Made by a program: the position numbers and the translations under genes
Part shown: one piece after another, positions 43,117-53,260 of the stretch
How the letters are laid out: each line of letters begins with the position of its first letter
How positions within the stretch are numbered: position 1 is the first letter of the stretch
Assembly: GCF_963169125.1 (NCBI RefSeq)
Contig: NC_084802.1
Location: 38,152,607 to 38,216,606, forward strand
Direction: 5' to 3'
DNA from: Humulus lupulus
Taxonomy: Eukaryota; Streptophyta; Magnoliopsida; Rosales; Cannabaceae
DNA: 64,000 bases
The notes under the pieces: generated by a model
Told to the model about the DNA's origin: nothing
The model's input: the letters and a program-made list of their open reading frames with translations, nothing else
The model's database searches: none

Positions 43117-44209
43117 GTAAGTCTTCTTCCTTATCTCCACTTATGTGTTTTTTTTTTCAAAGCTTAAGAAAAATGTGTAGGTCGAAACTCCCATAAGAAA
43201 TTCACCCTTGAACTTGTGCATGAATCTTTGGTATATAATGTGTATTGTGGATGTTTTGATGTTGTTTAGGCTATGGGTGACTAAATTTTGTCTTCAATTT
43301 CATGGAAATTTGAAGAAAAATGAATTTTTCAACCTAAATTGCATATATGTGTTTATGGGTATTTGATGATAGATAGGGTCTCTAGAACTTTTGAAACCTT
43401 TCAAATCCCCCATTTTGATCTTGTTGTTGTGTATTTTGAGTGAAGAAAAGTGTTTGTGCTCTATGGGATTTAGGGTTTTTTTCGAAATGGGTTTAGGGAA
43501 TGTGTTCATGGCCGATCAGCCATGGCTTTTTTTTGTTTGAATATTCGGGCATGCCCCAAAATCAATTGGACACGCCTCTCACTGCTCGGACTCAAGCACA
43601 CTTGGTTCAACCTTGTGACCACCGATCGGAACACCTCGGACCAACCCCAGCCCCTCGGATGCACCATTGACTGCTCGGACGAAAGGCCCCTCGGATGCCT
43701 CGACGTTCCTCGGACGCCTCGGCACAGCCGCTCGGATGCACGGCAGCAGCTCCTCGGATGCGTACCTGGCCGCTCGGGTGACTTCACACTTCCACTCGGA
43801 TGATACGTAGTTGCCTAGACACGTGCATGCCATCCGATCGGCACATACGCCCATCCGCTCGGGCATCACGCGGTCTACTCGGACACGCCCCAGCATCCGC
43901 TTGGACACCCCAGGCCTTCTGCTCGGACACCACGCCCAGTCCGACCGGATGTTCCCCCTTCCACTCGGATGCAACAACAACCACTCGGGAGTAGCCTCAC
44001 CCGATCGGCCTTACACACTCCCAAGCCTTAGGGTTTTCAAAAAGAATTCATGCATTATTTTTTCCCTCATACATGTTTATTCTAGGGAGTAAAAAATATT
44101 TTTACTACCCAATAAAATATTTCTTAAGTAGTAAATAAATATTTTTCCTTTACATCGATTGATTTATGCTTGTTTGGTTACTCACCTCCCCATACCTTAT
44201 TTTTTGTAG
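43117..44209 (+). other. Predicted 5'-leader intron of the accessory gene (1,093 bp)
   Basis: The donor is GG|GTAAGT at 43117 and the acceptor TTTTTTGTAG ends at 44209, one base before the ATG. The intron holds a cluster of CTCGGATG words at 43560-44010. Small ORFs inside it on both strands follow the repeats and are not genes. Confidence 0.65.
43560..44010. repeat. Cluster of CTCGGA/GATCGG words in the intron
   Basis: CTCGGATGC, CTCGGACGCC, GCTCGGACAC and GATCGG variants recur roughly every 15-25 bases, about 20 times, in a GC-rich island of an otherwise A-T-rich intron. Spacing is irregular, so it is a degenerate array. Confidence 0.75.
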
Positions 44210-45182
44210 ATGAATCGCTTCGACTATAGGGGAGGTGACAACCATACAAATTCTGACACTTCTGTTTCGCAATCGAACGATACTCCTCAGAGCAGCAACT
44301 CTTCATCGAAGTCTCCTAGCAGTCGTACCCCTGAAGATCTCCTTCGCCGTCTTAAAAAGATCCTTCCTCGATCAACCTTATATTTTCTCCACGAAGAAAA
44401 GTTTCTCAATCAATAGGCTGAGCAGTCAGAAATGAGGGTAAAGAAATCTAACAGACTTCCTCAGGACCAGGACCCTCAGGTAGCTCGCAGAGCGGCACAG
44501 AAAGTAGTGGAAAGCAGTGAGGTCCAAACTGCGGCTTCTTCAAGACCGCCTCGCCAAACACAAAAACCCAGCAAGCCTCAGAGAAAAATCGTTCAGAAAT
44601 TTACCACTGAGATTCAGCAATTTGCCGTTCAAAAACCAAGAAAAGATGGAGAAGAAACACCTTCTTAGTTTACAGCCAAACCCTCCAAACTTAACCCCGG
44701 CATGTTCGACAAACATATTCAAGCCTCGGGCCTGAGAGGGGTTAACGTGATATGTCTGTGCCCTCATCAGAGAGCCAACAAGCCTGGTGGACCTTACTGT
44801 GCCTGGTCCAGGCACCACGTATACGCAGGAGCTACCATCCCGCTGCATTCTTTCTTTCGCTCAGTAGCGGACTACTTCAATGTCTCTCCCTTCCAGATTG
44901 CTCCCAATGGGATTCAGGCGTTGTCCGCTCTATACATCCTTTACTTCCTACAAGGTTGGGATCCACCCACTCCTCATGAAATACACTATCTCTTCGACTT
45001 CAGAACCAACCCGAGCCACAAGAATACAGGTTTTTTCCACCTATTCCACAAGCATAAAGGGATTAAATACCTCCATGGTATCGCTCATAAGTCAAATCCT
45101 GGAAAATACTATACATGGTATTTTCTCACTTCAGATATCAAAGCCAACAACTTAGCCTTTACACACGCGGATCCATTTCACC
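44210..45182 (+). pseudogene. Accessory gene of element B, exon 2 first part (putative gypsy type transposon domain)
   Basis: Starting at ATG 44210 right after the splice acceptor, one phase runs to 45182 with two in-frame TAG (44414 and 44666), the first plausibly a CAG. The first 150 codons are Ser/Arg/Lys rich. The core (44702 on) reads FDKHIQASGLRG, IPLHSFFRSVADYFNVSPFQ, LYILYFLQGWDPPTPHEI, YLFDFRTNPSHKNTGFFHLF and ends ANNLAFTHADPFH. This matches the family named putative gypsy type transposon (PF04195), an accessory protein of Tat-type elements usually encoded antisense to pol. Its activity is unknown. A solo LTR interrupts after codon FH. Confidence 0.8.
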
Positions 45183-48100
45183 TGTAAAGAACGCCCTAGA
45201 CTAGTACTTATTAAAACATTCACATATCGTTGGTCCATAAAGAAAATCCCTTTTTATAAAGGTCTCAGTGGGGACTTGCTTAAAACAATGCAAGTTGGGC
45301 CCATTAGTTTAAAAAGAAAATATGAGTTTTTATGCAAAGTTCAAAAGAAACAATATTAAATAATTAAGTCCCACTGATAATTTAGAAAGTCTCTTAAAAC
45401 ATAACATAATTAAAATGGCATCCTAAAGTGATCGTTTATTCCATCCATAGGATACCCCACGCCATACACCCTACGACGATAGAACTCCTCACGTCACCAC
45501 GCGTGCCACAGAGAAATCCTATTTGCTACCTGGAAGGAAAAGTAAGGGAGTGAGCTAAAAGCCCAGTAAGGAAGTACAAACAATAAGCAAGTAAGGATAC
45601 AACAAATACGAACACTAACGTTCGTCTAACACATCATGGCATATCATAACATTATCGTAACATATCATCATTGCATATCATAACGTAATCGTAACATATC
45701 ATCATAGCATATCATAACGTAATCGTAACATATCATCATTGCATATCATAACATAATCGTAACATATATCATCATAGCATATCATAACGTAATCGTAACA
45801 TATCATCATAGCATATCATAATGTAATCGTAACATATCATCATATCACATTCATACAGCATACATGATGAGCATGGCCCGCTAGTTGTCCATGTCACCCT
45901 ATGAGGTAAACAAGAGTCTCTGGTCCTTGAATAACCTCGGCGCGTTCGCCCTAGGAGTTACGTCTTTATATCCTTAGTAACTCGGGTTACGTCTTTATAT
46001 CCTTAGTAACCCATTTGATGTGTCGCGTTCATCACACTAACATCCATTCAAAAACATATCATATTCATACAAGCCAACATATCATCACATTATGGCATTC
46101 ATAATTCATAACAATTCATTCACACAACAGTCTTACCATTCATAGCATAAAATCATAGAATCTATCTAACTTCCTTACCTCAGGTCCGAGCTAAGAAATT
46201 TCACAACCTCTCAACGAGCCTATACCATAACCAAAACAACATTTCTTAGGTTCATAAAATTACTATTTTGCCCTTCCATACAACTCATGTGTGCATGGGC
46301 CATGCACACATATTAATAGTTACACATAACATGCAATTATTCTTAACTACACATAAAGCCATAAAAGAATAATGCTCATTTTACCTATTTTACATGCATG
46401 ATCTTTCTATAGAAACCACATAGTTGAATAATAAACATAATTTTGGACATAAAAGTGAATTTGCATGTAACATGCATACGTGGGAACATTACGTAATTGA
46501 GACGTTTTAAAAATGATAATTCTACATTTCTTACTTTTATCGTTTTAAAATTAATAGACATATAACATGCTTTATTTTTCTTAAAATTTCTAGGTAGATT
46601 AAATTTCTCAAAACATTATTTTATTTTATAAAATAATTTGATTTAGCTTAAAAAAAATATGTGACAATTTCCTTTATTATTCTCAAATTACAAAGAAGTA
46701 ACAAAAAGCTTGGAATTAATTAAAATACCTATGATTAATATGTTTCTTTAGAAAAATAAATTTTAACATTGGTTAATTGTGTTACATAAATGATGTGAGA
46801 AAAATATATCTTTAAGTGTGGGAAAAAATTATATTTTTATTTAAATTATTTAAGACTTAGTTTTATGTAACATAAATCCATATGTGACAATTAAATAATC
46901 ATTTTTAATCATTTAAACCAAACTTTCAGCCACTATTTAATTTCTTTAGAAATCACAAATAAATTGAATCTAAATATTTTTCTCAATCAAAATAAAGAAA
47001 AATCATAACTTATCAAAATATACATTCATAACATATTAAAATACCATTTTTAATATTACCATAACTTAGGATAATAATTTTGTTTCAAAAACTCATCAAA
47101 TTCATTTTAGTGAAACACACTTCACATTTTTTTTTACAAAAATTCCAGCAACCATTTTTATCTTTAAAAATCACCATATTCAATTTTAAAACTCCTATTT
47201 TTCTAAAAAATTCAATAAAAATTCTGTAGGTATTTATTTGAGTAAAATATCATTTTATTGGGACTTAAAATATCATTTTTAATTCCATAAAGTTAACATA
47301 ACATGAAGGACATTACTTATGCATACAAATCATTTTTTTATCAAACTTTTACCCAATTACTTACAAAAATCAGCAAGCTTAATTTCTCATGAAATTCATC
47401 TTTTATCCCAAAAATTTCACATAAAATCATACATGTCCAAAATCTCATCATACTCTTATTATATACATAATCTAAGAATATTACTAACATATTCACATGC
47501 AATCTTATAAAATCTTATTTTTTTTCTATTCCATTGAGTCTACACATGAAATCCAACAAAACACTAACAATAACAAAAACATACATTAATTCAAAAACAC
47601 CATATTCACATATGCCTTTATATTAACCTAACATGTTTCTATCATTATTTTCACGCATCTTATAATTTATTCATTCACAATATCACATGCATCCTATCAA
47701 AATTTCATGGATCCAAATAGCAAGATTTCCAATTATCATTTTACCCAAATTACATAGGTCCTAAAACATGGATCTAATATATTGAAAATCATACAACATC
47801 AAACAAAATATCAAGATGATCCTTAGGTATGCCTAGGCCGAAACCCCATATTTGCATTCATAATTACCACTAATCATTATACATAGAAAATCAACATCAA
47901 AACCCTTTTATACATCAAACCATAATACCCTTCATGCAAATCAAACAACTTATTATCAACGAGATATCAAGAACACAAAGTTCCTATTTTTCCTACCCAA
48001 AACATAAATCCCCTTTAACCATAATCCCTCTAATAATCTATCGATCAAAACCAAAAATCACAAAATTTAGGGAGGGATTTCAATACCTCTTCTTGATAGA

Positions 48101-49151
48101 AAATCAAGAATCCAATCCAATCAAGAATCCAATAACCTCCTTCCTCAAACCCTAGGGGTTGTATATTTTGAATAATCAAGATGGAGAAGAAGATGAACAA
48201 GGTTAGAGACAACCCAATCAAGATACTAGATTAATCATAAGGAAAACAACCAAAAACATTACCCTAGCTTGAACCCTTTTTCTTCTTCTTCTTCCTTTCT
48301 TCTTCTTCTTCTCTCTCTAGGTCACGCCCTCTCTCTCTATATATATAATTTGGCAGCCCCAAGAGCATAATTCTCTTCCATTTTTTCCATTCCCTCTTTA
48401 TCCCAATTTTCCCATAATGACTCAATAAAAGAAAAAAGGTAATTTTCCTATTCTCTTCCAAAATTTGTCTTAATTCATATTTATTTAATTATATCACAAT
48501 AGGTGGAAAAATAAAAGATGATCACTTCCTTTCCCAAAATAACATTATCACCTTTTTTTTTAATTTATTCTATTTTTAAAAAATTATGGAAATAAGATGA
48601 TAACTAGAATTGACCCAAATACAATAGAAATCTCATTCTTCCTTTCCCATTTTGGTTCACACGTCCAAGCATCTTCATTTCCCTTTTCTTTTTTTTTCAT
48701 CATCTTAATTAACTAAAATAAATCTAATAAAGGAAAAAGTGTGTAGAAAATCTACACATGTGTACCATGCTACCATGCACTAGCACACACTAAATCACTA
48801 GGGTGCATCACTATCTACCATGCACCTTAGTGCATTCAACCAAATCTCACATAATCACATCAATTGTCACACTTATTTAAAATGTAACACTAATAGTAAA
48901 ATAAACATGTTACACAATTATTCACATATTAAAATAAATAACCAAACAAACAATTAACAAATTTAACTTCAAAAAGATTATACCAAAAATTTCTAACAAT
49001 TAAATAAAATAACAAACAATCAAATAAAACAAACAACAACTAAATAAAATAAACAACATTTAAATAAAACAATTCATCGCACTTAACATTTAAATAAAAT
49101 AAATCACAAAATTTTAATAATCTAAAAAAAAAAAAAATTTGGTGCACTACA
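45183..49151 (-). mobile_element. LTR4-family solo LTR, 3,969 bp, duplication TCACC
   Basis: On the minus strand it starts TGTAGTGCACCAAATTT (49151) and ends GGGCGTTCTTTACA (45183). TCACC flanks it at 45178-45182 and 49152-49156. It is A-T rich, with a 37-38-bp tandem array (45625-45850) and a CTCTCT-rich start-site region near 48310 next to TATATATATAATT. It has no PBS or coding region. Removing it rejoins the accessory gene in frame. The LTR4 pieces at 15-24 kb and 34.2 kb belong to the same family. Confidence 0.92.
45625..45850. repeat. Tandem repeat, about 37-38 bp x 6
   Basis: GCATATCATAACGTAATCGTAACATATCATCAT repeats six times with few changes. The other LTR4 copy has an unrelated 25-bp array at the same place, so this array turns over quickly. 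Confidence 0.88.
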
Positions 49152-49156
49152 TCACC

Positions 49157-49558
49157 ACCCCTTGCCTACCAAGGAAATGTGTTCCCAAGCAAAAGAATTG
49201 GCTAATATGTGCACCGAGGAGAAGAATGTGAAAGAGTTGGTTACTGTGGATAATCTTCAGATGGTGGGCCTGTTACCAAGTAACCAGAACATCATAGTAG
49301 AGAGTACTACTGAGGAAGCGAATGCAACTGACCAGTCCAACGCTGATACTGAGGTAGTGACCGATCAGTTCTCTCCTGGACCGTCTCCCTACTCTCGTAG
49401 ACCAGGTGACCTTATCATTAGGGAACCCCAGCTAGAGGATCAACGCAGACGTGTTATTCCCACACAGCCTGGGAAAGGAAAGACCATCCAGCTTCATAGA
49501 GATTTAAGCTCATCATCTGATGAAGAGGATGACTTCCTTGACCAAATCCTAAACTCAG
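49157..49558 (+). pseudogene. Accessory gene of element B, exon 2 second part
   Basis: The phase carries on from 45182 when the solo LTR and one TCACC copy are disregarded. It reads LPTKEMCSQAKELANMC, then a linker, and ends in a Ser-rich acidic run SSSSDEEDDFLDQILNS. No stop occurs before a donor GT at 49559. The region looks disordered, with no known domain. Confidence 0.75.
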
Positions 49559-49697
49559 GTCTAGTAGTCATAGTGAGATGTTTGATTTTAAATAACTTGG
49601 TTATATGGGATTTATAGAGCTTTCTGGTAGTTGTAAGGTATTTACCTACATAATGCTTTACTTTTTACTAACAAATCTTGTGTTTACTCTTTTGCAG
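49559..49697 (+). other. Predicted intron 2 of the accessory gene (139 bp, phase 1)
   Basis: The donor is CTCAG|GTCTAG and the acceptor TACTCTTTTGCAG ends at 49697. Splicing joins G and AT to one Asp codon and keeps the frame open (NS-D-SEM). The unspliced frame hits a stop at 49615. Confidence 0.7.
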
Positions 49698-50053
49698 ATT
49701 CAGAGATGTTCAGGCAATTCAACACCACTCTTGCCCAAAAGAGGAAATCTGGGGAAGGAAGTGGCTCAAACCCCCCAAGCAAAGTTCCAAGGACAACCTC
49801 GACCAGCCAAAGAAGACAACCCGAGGAGCTGATTACAATCCCGCAGCTGACCCCTTCGTCGATTTCTCCCTCTGCGAGCCTAACCCCCACTCGCCTGACT
49901 GGCTTGAGTGAGGCCCTTCGCACTGCTGGTAACATTGGGAAGGAACTGCTTGACCAAACCCTTCATGATGCTTCAACGATTCAAAGCTTTGAATCCTTGC
50001 CTCGGCTTGGTGTTGAAGTCGTCTTACAAAGAGGGCTCGTTCAGCTGATGAAT
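49698..50053 (+). pseudogene. Accessory gene of element B, exon 3
   Basis: It begins SEMFRQFNTTLAQKRKSGEG, followed by a basic, Pro/Ser-rich stretch (NPPSKVPRTT, a possible nuclear signal). Then comes a short ordered segment, LTGLSEALRTAGNIGKELLD, ending VQLMN before a GTAAGT donor. No enzymatic motif is visible. Open throughout. Confidence 0.7.
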
Positions 50054-50152
50054 GTAAGTATTTTATCACAAGACAGTTTGTTATTAATCATTTTTACTTG
50101 TAGTAACTTCCTGTTTTCCATGCAATCGCTTATCACTATCAGCCACGCTCAG
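50054..50152 (+). other. Predicted intron 3 of the accessory gene (99 bp, phase 0)
   Basis: The donor is AAT|GTAAGT at 50054 and the acceptor CACGCTCAG ends at 50152. Both neighbours stay in one frame. The intron happens to be open in that frame too, so the splice call rests on the strong donor and the T-rich body. Confidence 0.6.
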
Positions 50153-50658
50153 CATCGAGCAGTAGACTACAAGGAATTGATCAAGGTCTTAAATGATCAA
50201 CTAGTGGATGCCCAAACTAAAGTGGAGACTTTAACTTCCTCAGAAAAAGATCTCAAATCCAAGGTGGAGCAGGCAGAGAAGACCGTGGTTGAGCGGAATG
50301 AGTCTCTTCGGGGGCTGGCTGACGAAAACCAAAAACAAACTCAAATCAACAAGTCATTGACTGATCAGCTAGAGAAATTGACTTGTGAAACGAGGAGCTA
50401 AAGCGAGAGAAAGAAGCCGATCTCGCTCGCTACGAGGAAATTTGTTTCAATTGCTTTTACCAGGTGTGGAAGCTGAACAAACCTCTCAACCTCAACTTTC
50501 TCACAGAGGAGGCCAAGGCAGAAGAGCTTGCCAAATGCGAGGCAAAGGCTGCTGAGGAGGCAGCTAATCCTGCTGGTACCACACCTTTTTCCCCCACGTT
50601 ATCGTTCCGACCGGAAGAAGCCACTGATGCTAAGGAAGGTGTTGATCAACCCGAGTGA
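50153..50658 (+). pseudogene. Accessory gene of element B, exon 4 (coiled coil)
   Basis: It reads HRAVDYKELIKVLNDQLVDA and continues with heptads through SLTDQLEKL, a clear coiled coil of about 75 residues. Near 50395 the frame slips (equivalent to a 2-base insertion). The next frame, LKREKEADLARYEE to ATDAKEGVDQPE, ends at TGA 50656-50658. A coiled coil suggests self-association or partner binding. Confidence 0.75.
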
Positions 50659-51645
50659 CAACCTGACCAGGGAGCCCCATAGCCGACCAGTGAGCCTTCA
50701 TCCGACCAGTTAGCCTCCATCCAACCAGCTGACTCCTTAGCATACTAGTAGACATTTATTTTCTATTTTGCTACTGTACTTTTGCTTGTATGGTCGAGCT
50801 ATTGGCATGAACACTTCACTTTTTTAGACTTAATCATTTAAAATTTTTATTACATAGATGCCTTATATTTTCATATGAGTACTTAGTTTTCTAACTTAGA
50901 AATTCTAAACATTTCATAAGTTACTACTAAGCATGCTTTCTCACATTCTTATTGCTCTAACATTTTATGAGCATAGCGTTTTATTTACACATGAATAGTT
51001 GTTCTTAACTTAAAATTTTGAAAAAATTCCAAGTTAATTAAGCTTTGTAAGACAAGTTAGCTTAATGACCCTTTGACTTCAAAGATTTACAAGTCAGCCT
51101 GAAAACAAATATATTTGCTCGTGTTCTTATTGCTTGTGTTGAATTGTATACCAGTATACCCTATGTGCCCCCCAAGTGATTGAGGGTTGAAAAATCCTTG
51201 ATCACTTGCAACTTGACCGAATTTGTCCGAGCAGTTATTACTCGTGAAACACATTGAATATACAAAGGATATTTCAGCAGTTAAACACTGCAAAAACATG
51301 CAACTATTTAAACATTGGTCATTCATCTGATGGATACCGACCAATTGAACACTGCCCGGTATTTCCTTCAGAAAACCTTATTTTTTTTAAGTTGTAAGGA
51401 CAGTTGAACACTGCCAAAGCAAGAATAATCAACACATATGCAAAATTTGTAGCAAGATTCGACCGCGCTGCGCGTGATCTCTTTTATTACTCGTAAAAAA
51501 AAGGACAAAGCGTGTCTAATTACGAGTCTCAAACAAAATAAAATTGTTCAAAATAACATGGCTGGTTAGCAAATAGCCAGTTCACAAACAAACTTAAATA
51601 ACAAGTTAAACACTTGAGACAAAGCTACGACTCTGTAAGCAGTAT
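50659..51645. other. Spacer between the convergent accessory gene and pol
   Basis: It starts with three CCGACCAGT(T/G)AGCC words (50660-50735), then A-T-rich sequence and no supported frame. It should hold the 3' ends of both transcripts. No clear terminator or further repeat is visible. Confidence 0.6.
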
Positions 51646-52925
51646 TTATTGATAATATTTCCTCAAGTGCTCACCATTCCAATAGTTCCTGATCAACTCT
51701 CCATTTAATCGAGCAAGTTTGTAAGTGTCGGGTGGCAAGACTTGCTCAATTTGATACGGTCCCTCCCAGTTTGGTCCTAGTATTCCAGCCGCCGGGTCTC
51801 TGATGAACACCTTTCTGAGGACCAAATCTCCAACCTAGAACTTTCGATCTTTGACTTTGGAATTAAAATAGCGGGCCACCTGTTGCTGATGAGCAGCAAC
51901 TCTCAAGCTTGCTTTTTCTCGTCTCTCCTCAAGGAAATCTAAAGATTAAGCTAGCAACTAGTGATTCTCCTCCTGGTCGTACATGGTTCTCTGATGAGAT
52001 GGTGGGTCTACTTCCACAGGTAACATGGCTTCATACCCATATGCCAAGGAAAAGGGGGTATGACCAGTTGCTGTCCGGGCAGTAGTCCTGTATGACCAAA
52101 GGACTTCTGGTAATTCTTCCGCCCAAGCACCCTTAGCTTGCTCTAGACGCTTTTTTAGAGTATCCTTCAAAGTTTTATTTACGACTTCAACTTGCCCATT
52201 GGCTTGCGGATGAGCTACCAAGGAGAAACTTTTTGTGATACCATGCCTAGTGCAGAAATCGGTAAATAAGTCACTATCGAACTGAGTGCCATTGTCAGAG
52301 ACTATCTTCTTAGGCAGACCATAGCGACATATTATATTCTTAACCACAAAATCTAACACTTTCTTCGAGGTGATCGTTGCTAGTTGTTCGGCTTCGGTCC
52401 ACTTGGGGAAATAATCCACAGCAACTACTGCAAACTGTACTCCTCCTTTCCCTTTGGGTAGTTTTCTGATCAGATCAATGCCTCATACTACAAAAGGCCA
52501 CGGGCTCTGAATTTGCTTCAAGACATTCGGAGGCACCCTGGGTACTTTAGAAAATCTCTGGCATTTATCACACTTCTTCATTCATTGTAGGCCAAAAAAA
52601 TCCTTGCCGCAAAATCTTTTTAGATAGACTCTGTCCCCCAGCATGATCTCCACAGAACCCCTCGTGCACTTCAGCCAATAAGTTTTTTGACTGGTCGGGT
52701 GCTATGCACCTTAATAGAGGCAAAGAGTACCCTTTTCTATACAACACCCCATCCATCATAATGTACCTAGCAGCTTGCCTCATAATCTTCTTTGCTTCAT
52801 TACGATCATCTGGGAGGATTCCTTGCTTAAGGTAAGCAATGATGGGTATCACCCAAGTGTCAACTATTATGATGGGCATGGCTTCTTGTTCATTAATGCT
52901 CAGCTCTGCCAAGTATTCCACTAGT
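51646..52925 (-). pseudogene. Integrase of element B
   Basis: Minus strand. The zinc module end (HEGFCGDHAGGQ, then CDKCQRFSK) is followed by the catalytic core with all three acidic residues: VAVDYFPKWTEAE, SDNGTQFDS and GQVEVVNKTLK. The C-terminal part, PAAGILGPNWEGPYQIEQVL, contains the GPY motif and ends LRKYYQ at a TAA (51646-51648). Stops near 52585, 52485 and 51950 break the frame. There is no chromodomain, as expected for Tat. Confidence 0.85.
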
Positions 52926-53260
52926 ACTATATTCAGAGTTTCAGCATCTTTTGCACTAGCTAATTTTGCTAGAGCGTCTGCGTTAGAGTTCTGCTCCCGC
53001 GATACCAGCTTAATAGTATACTCCTCGAATTATGCTAGCAGATCCTTGGTCTTATTCAAGTATGCCATCATGCGTAGGCCCCTTGCTTGATATTCCCCTA
53101 AGACTTGGTAGACCACCAATTGGGAATCACTGTTCACTTCAACCAACCAGGCACGAACATCTCTAACCAAGCGCAAGCCTGCTAGGAGGGCTTCATACCT
53201 GCCTCATTATTAGAAGCGTTAAATCTGAATCTTAATGCACAATGAATTCAGTGCTTCTCC
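52926..53260 (-). pseudogene. Second (archaeal-type) RNase H of element B
   Basis: It begins in the large RT frame with WQLFVDGSSNKHHSGAGIIL (catalytic Asp present) and continues after a TGA at 53248 with LRFRFNASNNEA. A frameshift follows, then VNSDSQLVV and EQNSNADALAKLA. A second RNase H of this type between RNase H and integrase is the signature of Tat elements. Confidence 0.82.

Noticed and set aside
42859..43167. 102-codon frame at the start of the accessory gene
   Set aside because: It crosses a GTAAGT donor and fits an untranslated leader; the ATG at 44210 directly after the acceptor opens the recognisable protein.
43506..43980. Overlapping frames on both strands in the accessory-gene intron
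   Set aside because: They follow the CTCGGATG repeats, have no domain, and lie in a predicted intron.
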